From the NCBI GenBank assembly GCA_023853785.1, contig JAJIRX010000667.1, forward strand, positions 62,001 through 126,000: a stretch of 64,000 nt of DNA, written 5' to 3'. The notes beneath the pieces are model-generated. The model made no database searches, was not told the origin of the DNA, and saw only the letters and a program-made list of their open reading frames with translations. The DNA is from Psilocybe azurescens (Eukaryota > Basidiomycota > Agaricomycetes > Agaricales > Agrocybaceae). The position numbers were made by a program, and so were the translations under genes. This document shows, piece after piece, positions 35,375-48,587 of the stretch; within the stretch, counting starts at the first letter, position 1; every line of letters begins with the position of its first letter.

Positions 35375-38300
35375 ATGTCTTCACCAAAAAGACGCAGACT
35401 CGATGATGATAATGATATGCGTTCTGGCTTCTCCTCCGAGTTTCAACGCTTCTCACACCGTTTCCTGTCCGACGTCAATGCCGAAGTGACCACTGAGATC
35501 GCTCTCAAGGAGCAGTTGTCAGATACGTTGGAATCGCGGATAGCATGGGCCTTGATGCTCCAAGATTCTCTGAAAAAGGTGCGTTTTGCTTTTTTTTTTC
35601 CCCGCATAGTAGTAGTAGCAAATATTAAGGTTTACAAAACCAATCCTATAGGAAGTGGACGCGCATCGCAGGACACTTTCCGGAGCGTTGCACTCGACGC
35701 ACTGTCCGTGACCGAACAAACCTCCGCACACATCCTCCAAGATGACCCACCCGCACCTCCCCCAGGGGACCCCCAGCCGTCTCACCACCTCCCGCCCCAC
35801 CCCCGCAAAGCGCCCTATCCCACCCCAAAGAAACCCGCCTTCCTCTATATCCGCTCCAACCCGCTCGTCAACGCCGCCGCGAACGGGCAGCACCACCTCT
35901 ACCTGCTCAAGTGCCCCGGGTGCCTGCGCACCGCGTTCACGTCCCTCCAAGGCCTGCTCAACCACGCGCGCCTCACGCACGCGCTCGAGTGGGGCACGCA
36001 CGACGAGTGTATTAGGGCGTGTGCGGTTGTTGATAACGACTTGGATGTGCAGGCGGGCATCGAGGTTGGCGTGGGGCCGGTAGGTGTCCTTCCGGGCTTG
36101 CGCACCATTTTCCAGAGAGCGGTCGGTGCGAATGTGCAGCTTACTCTGGCAGCGGAAGAGGCTGCTGCTGGGTCTGTCTTTGAAGGCCCGAGTGCGAGTG
36201 CGACCGCGAATGTGACTGCGAATGCGAGTGTGGAAAACACGGAAGAACAGTCCTCGGGGCGGATCATCTGATTAAAACGTTGGGATTCCACAGCGAGTCG
36301 CCTGCTTTAGCTCCCTTCCTCGGTAAAGAGACGACACGTCGTGGAATCAAGGTCTGGGACGAGGACCAGGATGTTGATATCTTCGGGAACGATATGTCCC
36401 TGTCCCAAAATATACAAACCGCTAAACGCCATTGGAAAATGCCTTTCACACCGCGAAATTTCGCAGAGCATATCAAGATGGACACCCAATTTCAATCTAC
36501 TCTCGGACTTGGCAACGCCACAAGTATGGACATCAGCCATAATATCAGCCCACCCGGAGACGCAGTGAGTTGGATAACCCAAACTGTCTTTTTGGCTTGT
36601 CGTTTTGGTTTACTTACAGCCGAACTTTTTCCCCCAGCCCCGAATCGCAGAAAACGTAGTGTCCAATAAAAGCAGGTTCCATTTCATCGCGCGCATTATC
36701 ATCACGGACCGCAGTCTGTGGCTTCCACCCGGTAAGCATGCTACCATTTTGATTTGCGTCCATAAAGTTAACCTCCAAATTGCTGATAGCACACAGACCT
36801 AATGGAGGGAAATATACGCATAAATGGATGATGTCGGTTGATGCACCTGCATATGTATGTTGTTGTTTTTATACATCTGTGATTCTCGCCCGGCGTGCTG
36901 CATGTGCTGACGAGTCGGTATTGTTATGTTACTGTAGGCGCATCACATTACCAGCGTGCTAAATAGTGTGAGGGTCGGGCCCTCCGATCCTGCGATACCG
37001 ATACCTACGCCGCCAACCACTTCATCTCCGCCGTTTGTCGTGGTCGGCTTCTGCGACCGGCCCTTCCTCGCCAAGGTAGAACTATCGTTCTCCGGCACAT
37101 CGTCTCAGCATAAAGAATCAGACCTCTCGGAGCAGAAAGTCTCGTTCGAGCATTGGGTTGACGTATGTTATCTATACTATACGCAAGATTCTCCCTTATG
37201 CCATAATTTGACTTTAGTTGGATCCACTCGAAAATCCTGAAGTCTTCGTCGGGCAAGACCAAGTTCTAGACGTCGAGCTGGACAAAAACACTGTTCTCAA
37301 ACCGCCACGATTAGGCTACACTCCACCAGGCACGAAGTCTCTTTGAATTTAGCGGCTGTTCCCGTCGTCCTCGCAGAACCTCAGATAGTGGAACAACAAC
37401 AAGAATTTTCTACGGATGAAGTTCCATTCGAACTTTCGAAGGGTGGGCACTCTTTCTAGATGGTGCCCAAACACATGCTCATGGTCGTGCATTTTAATTT
37501 TCTAGAAAGCCACACTGTTTTAGCGCGCATCGTGAAACAATTCCCTTTGACACTAGACGGTAAGAATTGGTTATTATCAATACATCTTCATTGGTACTCA
37601 ATCGAATTCCTCAGGCGCAAAAAGAAACCGGATACAGACATCCACCATTCCATATAGATTGGTGTCCAACCTTGCGCATTTCAGAACACTAGTAGTAGGT
37701 CGCCGGAAGGCCATCGAGGTGCGCATAGCGTTCACTTACATACTTCTCGAGCTGATCGTATGATAGTGGAGTCGTGCGCGAGCCATTCAGGAGGTGCATA
37801 ACCAAGATATCCGGAACCTACAAGATGAACGAATGCCATCGCTATCAGTAGGAGATGTTTATTCGTGGATGTCCGAGAATGGGCACACTCTTCGAGAGAA
37901 AAATGTGGCAAAACCTGTGAAGCAGGTATACATCAAGCAGGAACAACCTGAGCCTCCTAAGGACGAAAAAGTCAAAGAAGAAGAGACTGCTGCAAACACA
38001 GACGCTCCAGTATCCAGGTGGTGTCGTGTATGTGGTCTAGAAGCCAAGTTGCACGCCACTACCAAATTTGTCAAAATGGAAAAAGTAGAAGGAGACGTAA
38101 AGATACAATCGGTCAAGGAGTCGTATGCCGGCGTTGCTACCCTCGTCTCAGACCAGGAATGCCACATCGTACCTAGGGTCCTTCAAATCGCTAAATTACC
38201 TAACGTTGACATTCAGCAGACGCTTTCGCTCCAGGATTCACAGCCCAGGTGTAATAGCATTAACAATGTGACGTTAGATGGAGGATCGATGCTCTCCACG

Positions 38301-38852
38301 GCTGATCCTGCGTTGATTCTATCTATACAGAAGTTGGTGCTGGACCTGCGGCTTCCCACATTTCGTTATCTTTCAGAGGGCAATACTCAATCTTCAGAGT
38401 TGTTATTGTTCCCTCTCGACGCGCTTGGTGCGCACCGAGCAGACGTCGAAAAACGCCTCGCTCCAACAGCACTACTAGCGCACCTGACGAAACAATTCAT
38501 GCGCGTGTTGGTGAAGGACGGGCTTGAGGTCGCAAAGAGGGACAAAGTGATCGCGTCAGGCATAGTGCCGTCTTCAGCAGCAGCAGCACCCCAGCGCGGT
38601 AATAGAAGGGCGGCAGGCCGAAAACCGTACGCCCAGGTTATGCTCACTCCGACGCACATTCTTTCTGGAATTCTCACCCGCGGCCGAGGAAGAAGCAGCA
38701 GCAGCAGCGTGTCCAACAACACCTTGGATGCCGTTATCTTATCACTGCTCTCGAAGCTGGGGATCGGTGTCGAGGCTGACTCTGCGACCCCTAGTTGTCA
38801 AGGGAGAAAGTGGTGCGCAAGTCAAATTGGAAGAATAGGCCAGGCGCGATAG
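35375..38852 (+). CDS. YEATS-family chromatin protein
   Basis: A long multi-exon gene, ~950 residues. Parts seen: MSSPKRRRLDDD; FSHRFLSDVNAEVTTEIALK; a C2H2-like KCPGCLRTAFTSLQGLLNHARLTH; KTLGFHSESPALAPFLGKE; RRGIKVWDEDQDVDIFGND; the YEATS-type core (SRFHFIARIIITDRSLWLPP, THKWMMSVDAPAY, FLAKVELSFSG); YRLVSNLAHFRTLVVGRRKA; and a Cys pair WCRVCGLEAKLH. The order fits fungal relatives of YEATS2, which read acylated histone lysines. At least two one-base losses interrupt it: the GGGG run at 36256-36259 (ADHLIKTLGFHSES expected) and near 37329-37331. A third change near 35670 could instead reflect splicing: either a loss after KKEVDAHRRT or a 51-nt intron. The end at 38852 follows a basic tail. 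Confidence 0.8.
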
Positions 38853-39295
38853 GTTGGGGTTGTAACTACTAATGTCTTTATTGCTGTTGTCGTCCTGGAT
38901 CCGTCTCAGGCAGACTAAGGCAAGCTTTTCAGCGGAGATTCCGAGGAGGAGATGTCGAAATCCGCGTATCGAGACAAGTTCATGGTCCGCTCCAAACCAA
39001 ATTCTGGAATATGATCACAATCTTCTCTCTATCCTCGACAACTCGGTGGCACATTTCCCGCAGAGCAGGCTAGGAGATGATATCGAGACTACTGGATTAC
39101 CGGCCGTCCGTTTAACTCTTCATGTTGATTGCTTCTCCTCTGATGGGCTTCTCCTGGCCTTCTCTTTCCGACCTTGGTGCAGCCCTTTATTATGGAGACT
39201 CTCATCTTGTTCAGAGTCTGCACACTCACTTTCCCTCTTTGTTATCTTTCGTTTGTTTCTTCTTCGTCTGCGCAGTTCGCCCTTCTCGCTGTACA

Positions 39296-40865
39296 ATGGT
39301 CTCCCTCAAGATCTCGTCCATCGTTTGCGCCGTCCTTCTTGCTGGTCAAGTTGATGCAGGCCATATCAAGAAAAGCCGCTTCCCAAGCCATCGCAGTCAA
39401 TGTCTGCCCCGCTTGACCTCCTCAGTAGCAGCGGAAGTTGCATCGACACTTTATGCTCATTCTGTGTCACTGGGCTCTTCATCCAGCAGCGTTATTTTGG
39501 CGGCATCTGAAATGCACCACAGCACCTCTGCGGTCAACCCGATTCCGAGCTCCATTCGTCAAACAACCCGTTCTTCCTCGACTTCTATTCATTCTTCAGC
39601 GCATAGCACGCCTTCGAGCACTGCTGCAGTAACCTCCGAAGCTCACCAGAGCTCATCCGCGGTTTGGTCGATCTCCAGCTCTGCAGATCAGCCTACCCAC
39701 TCCGCCTTGACTGCTTCAACCCAGGCTATAACACCTACTACGAGTGTCGTTACATCCTCTTCCGAGACTTCGACGAAGATATCGCCTGTCAGTGAGACGG
39801 CGACCCCCTCGGCAGCTCGCTGGTCCCTAACAGCAACAAAGCCGGCATAGCTGGAGGCGATGCTTACCCTTTCGTGAAAGACCACATTGGATGGTGGTAC
39901 GATTGGTACGTCCATCTATAGCGTCACTGGCACTCAGAAAGATCCTCTATTGATTTTCCCCCTCATATATCATCAGGTCTCCAACCCCGTCTAAACCAGG
40001 CCCTCCGATCGCCGTCCCCATGCTCTGGGGCGACGGCACCGTCGACAAGCAAGACGCGGACCGCCTCAAAGCGTTTAAGCAGCTGACGACCATTCCTCGC
40101 TATGTGCTTGGGTTTGAGGAGCCAGATTGCCCCAGTGGTTCTGGTTCGGCGGGAATGTCGGTCCAAGATGGGGTGGCGGAGTGGGAGGCCTTGATGGCCC
40201 CGCTCAAAGCTCGCGGAGCGAAACTTGGAAGCCCGTCGATGTGCAGTATGTCGTCGTCTAAATGAACCAAACTGGCGTTACTGTTGCTGATTGCTATTGT
40301 TCTCGACTTTAGAGCAAGCCGACGAAACCTGGCTAACCCAGTTCAAAGACCAGATTTCAACCATGTGGGATTTCACTGCTATCCATATTAACAAGAACAG
40401 CCTCGCTGGAGTTCAGAAAGATATCGTAAGCCTTTGACTTCATCGATAATCCAGTCATATCAACTTGATCTTTATACAGGCACACTACAAGCAATACGGC
40501 AAACCTATCTGGGTGACGGAATTCGCATGCGTTAACGGTGAAAAAAGTCGCTTTGACTTTTTTTGTATCAACGCTCAATTTCATTTCCTTGGCAGATTAC
40601 CAGCAGTTCACCCCTTGCACTGATCAAGCGGAGATCGACAATTTTATCGAGACCGTTGTTCCTTTCTTTGAAGAGAGCAATGACGTCTTTGCGTATGGAT
40701 ACAGCAATGGTCTTGGTCTTGGAGATGCTTGGCCATTAATGAAAGGCAATTCGCTGAGGTGGGTTCAGTACTTCTTCTGATCGCCATTTTCCCATCGACT
40801 TATCCATGATGCTTAATAGCGAATCCGGAAAGACGTATCTCGCTGTTATCAGCCAATATCATTGA
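39296..40865 (+). CDS. Secreted GH128-type endo-beta-1,3-glucanase with Ser/Thr linker
   Basis: A signal peptide (MVSLKISSIVCAVLLAGQVDA) is followed by a ~150-residue Ser/Thr-rich linker, then a catalytic domain: NSNKAGIAGGDAYPF, HIGWWYDW, VPMLWG, VLGFEEPDCP (likely acid/base Glu), HINKNSLAGV, KPIWVTEFAC (likely nucleophile Glu) and ESNDVFAYGYSNG. The set matches glycoside hydrolase family 128 (Asl1-like), which cleaves beta-1,3-glucan and acts in basidiomycete wall remodelling. Five or six exons; the last joins NSL to SESGKTYLAVISQYH. At 39804-39808 a C-run appears one base short, so the literal frame stops early after TATKPA. The Ser/Thr region is probably O-glycosylated. Confidence 0.88.
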
Positions 40866-41069
40866 GTCAAGCGACCAGTACTTCAAATATACCGCCATTG
40901 ACATTGAAACGCAACCTGTACTCGTAGACATTCCTGGAGAACTGTTTTGGACAGCAGCTATATATTATCCCCTGCGCAGTTACTAGATGGATTACAGCAG
41001 GAGAATCAATACAGAAATAGATACAATATTTGTGTGCAAAGCAAGGATTCGTTCAAAGCTCGAGCCTGA

Positions 41070-42706
41070 TCAATAGATGTAGGGTATGATTCGGTAAGGT
41101 ACCAGTTTCTTATATGCCACCCAATCTTCACCATACCTGTAGACTGTGTTAGTTTGATGACAGAAAGAGAGCGTGATAAATCGTACTTGAGGCGGCAAGC
41201 TTCATCATCGCGAAGCTGCCTATGGATGAGGAGGAAAGCGAAGTAGGTGACGTAGAAATATGTGATTGGGGTATCGAAACCGGTTGGGAGTGACCAAGCA
41301 AGAGCCATGATCAAGTCGCCCCTTTGATAGCAAGCGTTAGAAGGACAATTTACGGGCTAAACCAGAAAACATCATCTTACATGTAATTCGGATGCCTGGA
41401 GCGACCCCACCAACCCGATATGAGGAGTTTGGTACCCTTCTTTGTGGTCATGAATTTAAGATCTGCCTCCAGGTAAAAAAGGCGGTTTTGAAAGGAATAA
41501 AAACCACTGTACTTACTTTTGGGGTTTGTGCCATTTCGGAAATCATTCTTTTCACCGTTAGCTGTTCTGAAAATGTAATAGCCAACAAGGTTCGTGAATA
41601 GTATACCGACGGTGGCGAGCGGTCCGAGTTCGACGGGGTGGAAGGCCAAGTAACGAGCTTGAAGGGAATATACGAAGGGGACCCAGAGCAAGTCGCCGAC
41701 AGAGAGCATGAAGCCAAAGCCATCGCTTGTAATATCCATAGTGGTGAAGAGAGCGGGCTAGGATAGGATGTATAGATAAGCGTTAGTTGTGAAATGCATT
41801 GAATGAACGCACCTCGTTGTAAAGACCATCAGCAACATACCACGTCTGGAAGGCAAGAACAAGCCACATCGAATCAGTGACTTTAGTCAGTCCCCCCCGG
41901 CGCGTCGCCTGCTCGCAGACCATACTGATATTGATGAGAACCCAGAGAATTAGGCCGGGTCTCAGTTCGTTGAAAGATTTAATGTCGAAAGAACCTATTC
42001 TCGGGTTCAACTCGCGTCCAATGTACCACTATTTTTAACAACGGGTCGGTGGGTATATTCTAAGATAGAAGCAGACGTTACTCACGTCGTAGATAAAGTT
42101 GCCCGAGTTGCCGCCCAACGCCAGAAGTTTACCCTGGTTGAAGGAAACCGCGTAGCAATATGTTGCCTGGACAAAGGCCATTACAAGGGAAGCTGTGGTC
42201 AACCCGACCCATTTATTATAGATGAAGGTGAAAGATTCTGGGCCGAATCGTAAAATAATTCCCGATGTTACGCCCAAAGCAAGTAAGAAGGTGGAGAATG
42301 CTGTGGGACGCAAATATTAGACAAAGGGATCTGAAATGTATGACCAAAAAACGCGCCATTGATTTTTGTATAGCTTCTTCTCTCCCGTTCGCAAAGTAGT
42401 ACCGCTGACCTGATCGCCTGGGAGGATTGCCCACGCGACTACGCAAAACGTGTACCACGCGAGGTAGATGAGTGCAGCCTCTGTGTCCCAAAGACCTTTC
42501 CACCAATCCAAGCTTGTAGCGGAGTGGATGACCAGATCGGAGACGGCAGAGAGGGACGCAAACTTAGGAGGGCAACCACCGGAAGTCTCTGAGCAACCAA
42601 AGTAGAGAGCATATGTCATGATGGGGACACCTATGGATATAGCAAATGCGCCGGGAGGACCGAGAAACTCATAGTGAGTTGTCCGGGGATTGAGTTGGAC
42701 GGACAT
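41070..42706 (-). CDS. ERG24: Delta14-sterol reductase (C-14 sterol reductase), copy 1
   Basis: Reverse-strand exons encode ~440 residues of a polytopic ER enzyme. Conserved parts are [130 protein letters not shown] and the C-terminus [11 protein letters not shown]. The enzyme reduces the C14 double bond of sterols after lanosterol C14-demethylation in ergosterol synthesis; related Erg4 and lamin-B-receptor proteins share the fold. One intron ([13 protein letters not shown]) uses a GC donor, while the second copy at 57.3 kb uses GT at the same place. No frameshift is evident in this copy. Confidence 0.93.
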
Positions 42707-43019
42707 GGTGGTGAAAGGAAGAGAGCCTTGCTTGACTTGCAACAAAGGGCCACAAAAATAACTTACGACTTTCAAGCAACAATTGTTGGACTGCGTACTA
42801 CCAAGGTAACTCCCATCGCGTTGCTTTTTCTCAAGTCTTTCTTTTATAAGATCAGATTCTTAGAATACATTCACAGGATGAATCCTGTGCGCAACAAAAA
42901 CATACCTATACTCGTAGTAGACTGATAAATATAAGGTACGCCATTCATACATAATTTGACACTCGGACTATCCTTCTCTTCTCTTCTCTTCTCTCCTCTC
43001 CTTTCTTCATGTCCTTGTT

Positions 43020-44517
43020 ATGGATCTAGCTCAACGTCTGAACGAACTCGCAGTTGCCAACTCACAAGGTCTGCTCAAGTGCGTCGCGTCAATGTCTCTA
43101 TAAAGTCTATTATCCCCGTAAGCTAATCGTCCGAGCCAGTGATGATGAATATCGACTCTTGCGTCAGAACGTCTTTGAGCAGCATTCTAGCACCGTCGTT
43201 GTACCCGTAGAGGCCCCAATCGTGCCCATTGCGCGTGTTCACGTACAGGTCCAAGGTACGCAACGTCCGAGACCTCCCCCTTGGTTCCCGTCATTTAAAA
43301 GCTGCCTATTGCTCGCAGCGACCTCCCCGAACCACCGGAGGCCATCGTCCAAACCCACTCATGATCAACCCAAGCCTCCACCGCACACTCTGACCCGCCC
43401 GAAGTCGAGCGTCAACTTAGGGGTCGCCAACCTTATCCGCAGGGCGACGGGACGCAAACCCACCGCCTCTAGTAACGATACATCCACGAACAAAGATGCT
43501 CGTAAATCTAATGATCCAGTTCCCGTCAGCCTCGCACCAAAGCGCAGCGTCGTGTTGCCGCGATTACATTCGAAGAAGCCTCCGGAACTCCCGCCGATAC
43601 GCGTAGGCGGCTCCTACCCCATACCGAGCCTGTCTTCCAGAGGTTCGAATTCACAATTGGACGCACACTACTCGTTGCAGTCGCCTCCTCTCAGTCCCAG
43701 CGGTTCCTCGAATTACTATACTCCTGCGTCCCCGCTTCACCCAGAGAAATCGGTCTCAATGCATGATGTCTTCGATGACGATAATCTAGAAACGGCCAAA
43801 GATTTTCGCAGCGCTATCGCCATAACCGAAGACGAAGCGCGCAGGTTGATCGACGCCTTCAATAATCTCGAGGCAACCACTCTTCGCCGAATTCAGAAGC
43901 AGAATGCTCGCCGTCTCCCGACAACGACGCCTGCCAACATCGGGGTGGTCATGGAAGGCAGAGAATGGCGAGAGCATCGTCTCATGCCTTCGCCATCTTC
44001 TCCCTTGCTTAATAGCAAACAGCACCGGACTATGCCTTCAATTGAAACGAGCAACAGCGATGGAAAATCGCTTCGTTCGGTCCGCTCAGGGTCGTCACAT
44101 ACGACTAGCTTGTCCCAGTCAAGATCGATTTCGTCATTACCCAAGACCGCCCCTGCCAGCCCGCTCTCCGCTCATTTCCGCGCACCTTCCTTCAGCCTAG
44201 CACGTAAGAGCTCTGTCTCATCGACATCCTCCCGAAGCACGTCTCTCTCGTCATCAGGGATGCTCAGTGTCTTTAAACCTCTCACACTCCATCGAAGCAC
44301 CAGCCGTCTGACCTTGAACCGGTCAGCGGAAAGCCAGAGAATGGCGTCCACGGACACCGTCGCTCTCACAATCCTCGACGATACCGACGAAGACCCGGAA
44401 CTTTCTGATATCCGAAAACGTCGAGAAGATCTGATCAGCCGCTACACCGCCCGACTAGAATACCTTCGAGCCAAACTCAAAAGCGCAGAGCTCCATGAGA
44501 AACTTCTCAGGAAATAG
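43020..44517 (+). CDS. Coiled-coil, low-complexity protein of unknown function
   Basis: The start MDLAQRLNELAVANSQGLL is joined by a GTGCG intron to NDDEYRLLRQNVFEQ, giving a short amphipathic N-terminal helix. A second intron at GTACGC leads to a ~330-residue Ser/Thr/Pro/Arg-rich region. Near the end are EDEARRLIDAFNNLEATTLRR and a terminal coiled coil (DIRKRREDLISRYTARLEYL...). No enzyme motif is visible. CT-rich repeats (TCTTCTCT) lie just upstream at 42970-43000. A cytoskeletal or scaffold role is possible but unproven. Confidence 0.7.
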
Positions 44518-45411
44518 GCCCCGTCTTTGTTTCTGTCCTTTAAAGTATAATTATCCTCCACGCTCTCTCCGACCCGTACGACACACGAACATTTTCATGA
44601 CATGCATCTCTACCCATGCTCGATATTTTATACATTATCTATAATTCTCTATACTCATGGACTTTTAATTGCATTTCACCCCTATACGTGAACAGGGCAT
44701 ATGCATATTATATATAACATTGTCAAACTCTTAATCATTCTCTAGCATCTCGACTGGCATCTCGTTGTGCTGAAGCAAGACCTTAAACAAGGCCAGCCAT
44801 TGTTCGAATGGATTTGGTCTTGATGCATTCAGCATGTTGTCCTTGAACGACAGTGAGATTCTTGCCATTCCTCATGGCAAGCGTGTCCACTCAGCCGTTG
44901 CTACTGCTTCCATTCGCGCGTCATGTGTGTCAAAACACACTGTAGATAAACGGGGTGTTCGGGAGCCAAGGACATGATCATCCAGGATTATCCACGACGT
45001 TATTTGCTCTTATCCATGGCCCCCTAAAATGCTGTGCAGTATTCACCAGAAAAAAATCTGCTGACAGCTGATGGCCATGTTACCAGGAAAGTAGCAAGGC
45101 ATCGCCATCCCCTTCGAGTCCAGAAGACTAGCATTAAGTATGAGATATGGACGCCTTTTTGTTCATCTCATAAATAGATGTCCGAATAAAGACCAGGTCC
45201 AAGGACCACACCACATATTTCGCAACGCAGAGCTCAGCGAATAGAGCTACACCAGGATACTTGTGTCGCAGCGCCAGCCAAGGCGAAACAAACCCCAGTC
45301 TGGACCCGCAAAGGACTTCATTAAGATAGGATGTTAGATCCCTCTCGTTCTTTCTTTACATATAAATCCCCCGCTTCCTGATTCCAACTCAAATCATCCA
45401 GTTATAAAGCC
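44518..45411. other. Gene-free interval, 894 bp
   Basis: No frame, RNA gene or repeat is recognised except a TATA-like box (TATAAAT, 45361-45367), 45 bp before the next start codon and probably its core promoter. Confidence 0.55.
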
Positions 45412-46100
45412 ATGTCTACCCCCCTCGTTCTGGTACTAGAACGCGACAACCCATGCAACACGACCATCATCGATAGCAAATCCGGTGACCTCGTCTATAC
45501 AGTCACAACCGTCCATGGAAACGACGCCATCACTTACCTTAAAGATGCAGAAGGCGCCAATGTCGCGCACTGGAAATGGCGCGACGTCAGATCAGATTTG
45601 TTGACTCTGGGCAATACAAAACCTATAGCTGCGAGTGATTGGCTCCAAAGAGCATCATCCCGTTCAACAGGCAAGTTGGCATCCTCATGGGAACGGTCTA
45701 GAGGTGGGCGCTGAATGAATACTTCAGCACAGTAACGTTCAGAGACGACAAACAAAGGCCTTTCAAATGGAGAGGTGTCGAAGGAGGAGCTCAAATGGCG
45801 GTAGGCGCCTGCTTCTATTTGTGAGATCGCGTGACTAATAATGCCACAGCTATACTCCTCTGAAGGCAACAAAAGCCCATCGCCGCTTTCCAGAAATCCT
45901 TGAGCTACATGGACCGCAAAGCCGATCCACCAATTCCTATACATCGCAATGCCACATTGACGCTGGATAGCCATGCACAAGAGATTATGAATCTCGTTGT
46001 TGTATCGTTCTTGGTTCTGGAAAAGGGCCGACGAAGCAAGGAGGCAGGGCAGGGAACGATGGCTAGCGCGCTGGGGATACCGCCGATCGATCTCCGATAG
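45412..46100 (+). CDS. DUF6593-like protein
   Basis: Three exons, ~190 residues, beginning MSTPLVLVLERDNPCNTTII. Later blocks are VAHWKWRDVRSDLLTLGNTKP, WLQKSIIPFNR (with one base restored in the AAA run at 45647-45649), TVTFRDDKQRPFKWRG, LYSSEGNKSPIAAFQKS and a C-terminal LDSHAQEIMNLVVVSFLVLEK. This layout matches the DUF6593 family, abundant and often multi-copy in mushroom-forming fungi, of unknown function. The first intron appears to be GC-AG. It has a good TATA box at 45361. Confidence 0.78.
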
Positions 46101-46333
46101 ATACTGACCACGTCGAGGGAGATTAATGCGAAATCCGCCATCGGTTCCTTTATTTATCTGCTCGTCTAGCTTATGGAATGATAACAATTAGTGGTATAGA
46201 TGGTCCTCAGAAAACGTTATTGCGGACTGCTTCTGCCGTTGTGATCCTTGAACTCAGCAAATAGATATTTCAGATGATGTCGATGAAATTGAGATCAATA
46301 AAATACAGAAATCTAGTAGGAAGCAGTAACGTT

Positions 46334-46969
<636 letters not shown>

Positions 46970-47220
46970 ATCTTGAAAGGAAAAGTAGAAGATCGGTTCT
47001 TAAGGATGACAACGAAGATGGTTGTAGTGGTGGCACAGCGAGAACCCGCTCGATCGTTACTAACAATTAGGGGCTCTGTTTGAGTCAGACTTTGGCGACA
47101 AACATGATCTAAAATGACTCGACAAGGCTGATTGAATTCAACCTCTCCAAAGACCTGCACTGATTAGAACCAGAATTCATAATATTTCACATTCGTCTCA
47201 CTATTTAAACTGTCGAAACC

Positions 47221-48410
47221 ATGGAGGAATCAAACTGGTCATTTTCTCAATCATTTACGCCTCAATTCCAAGCTATGCGCTCTGGTCTGCAGCCTTGAAC
47301 CTGATCGCAAGCCGAAATTCATCTTAATGTTCAACTAGAATTGGAATCACAGATATCTGCTGCCAAAAATACACCATCTCCCCCTCAGGAAACTATACAA
47401 GATCTTTCTGTTTTACTTGCCAAAGCAACAAAGGCCCTGGCTGATGCCACTGGATCGATACCCAGTTACGACCAGAAACAGTATGAGATCGTATGTATAA
47501 TTCATCACTATTTAACAAGCTTCAATTTATTTTGATACCTTCTTAGCAATTAAAAACTTTGGAGAAAGCTATAGAAGACTTACGGGCATCTACTGCTTCT
47601 AAATCGAAGTTCGCATTCAAGCGCAAACCTAAGGCTCCTGCTCCTGCTTCGGCTCCCACTCTTTCTGCCCCAGTTGCAAAGCCAGTTGAACCCATACAAG
47701 CTGATCCTTCGCCCTCGACATCTACACATCTTGTTCTGTCTTCTATGTCTCACCAATATCTTACAAGATCCGATCTCCCTGAGCATCCCCAACAAACAGA
47801 CCTGGCTTTATCGGACCTTGACAATTGCATCGTCAATCTGCTTCCTCCATCTTCAAATAGTGGCGATGTGCAGACAGAAAATCTGATTCTCACTGCTTTG
47901 CATGCAAGAAATCTTATAAACTGTATCATCTTATTGCCATCGATCGAAGGGAGTGCGTTGCTCCATGACATATCCCATTGTACTATTGTCCTCGGATGCC
48001 ATCAGGTCAGCTCGATCTACCCTGGTAGTAATTACAATGCTGATGCCCCTCATCTAGTTTCGTGTGCATTCTTCGAGAAAAATTGACGTCTTTCTCTCTA
48101 TTTCATCCAGTCCCATTATTGAAGATTGTAAAGCACTCCGATTCTCACAATATCCCAGCTCTTTCATATCTGCAATCTTGGGCCAGAAGGTATGATCTTA
48201 ACTCTTAATTTCTGTCTTGTAATAACCCTGGATGAATTGTAGGAATCTCCATCTTTCACTGTCCAAGACTTCTCTCATATACGACCAACACCTTCTCCCA
48301 ATTTCTCCATCTTAGACGAAAGCAACAAAGAGATGATAGAAAACCGTCTTATCTCTGCGCGTGATGACTTCTCCTTTGCAGAGAAATTGAATACGGTCAC
48401 ACCACAATAA
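47221..48410 (+). CDS. Tubulin-binding cofactor C (TBCC)
   Basis: The C-terminal domain is clear: NCIVNLLP, LHARNLINCIILLPSIEGSA, LLHDISHCTIVLGCHQFRVH, SSRKIDVFLSISSSPIIEDC and RFSQYPSSFISAILGQK. A coiled coil (QLKTLEKAIEDLRAS) and an Ala/Pro linker precede it. TBCC stimulates GTP hydrolysis on the tubulin folding supercomplex; the Arg in HSSRKIDVFL corresponds to the family's catalytic arginine region. The N-terminus is uncertain. MEESNWSFSQSFTPQFQA at 47221 looks right, but two stop codons lie before the next conserved segment (LELESQISAAK), so either an unrecognised intron or sequence errors occur there. Confidence 0.82.
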
Positions 48411-48587
48411 ATCGGCATATTTCTTTCACAGCAGCATGTTTAAGTGTTACCCTTTCGCAATTGTAGACTACGCTTGCAAAGTTTCGACGCTCTTACAACA
48501 TATAAATGTAGATGATAAATTGTACATGGGGTATTAAATTACATATCCTTTGTAGATGGGCTGGGTAAATATTATGGATATCAACGA

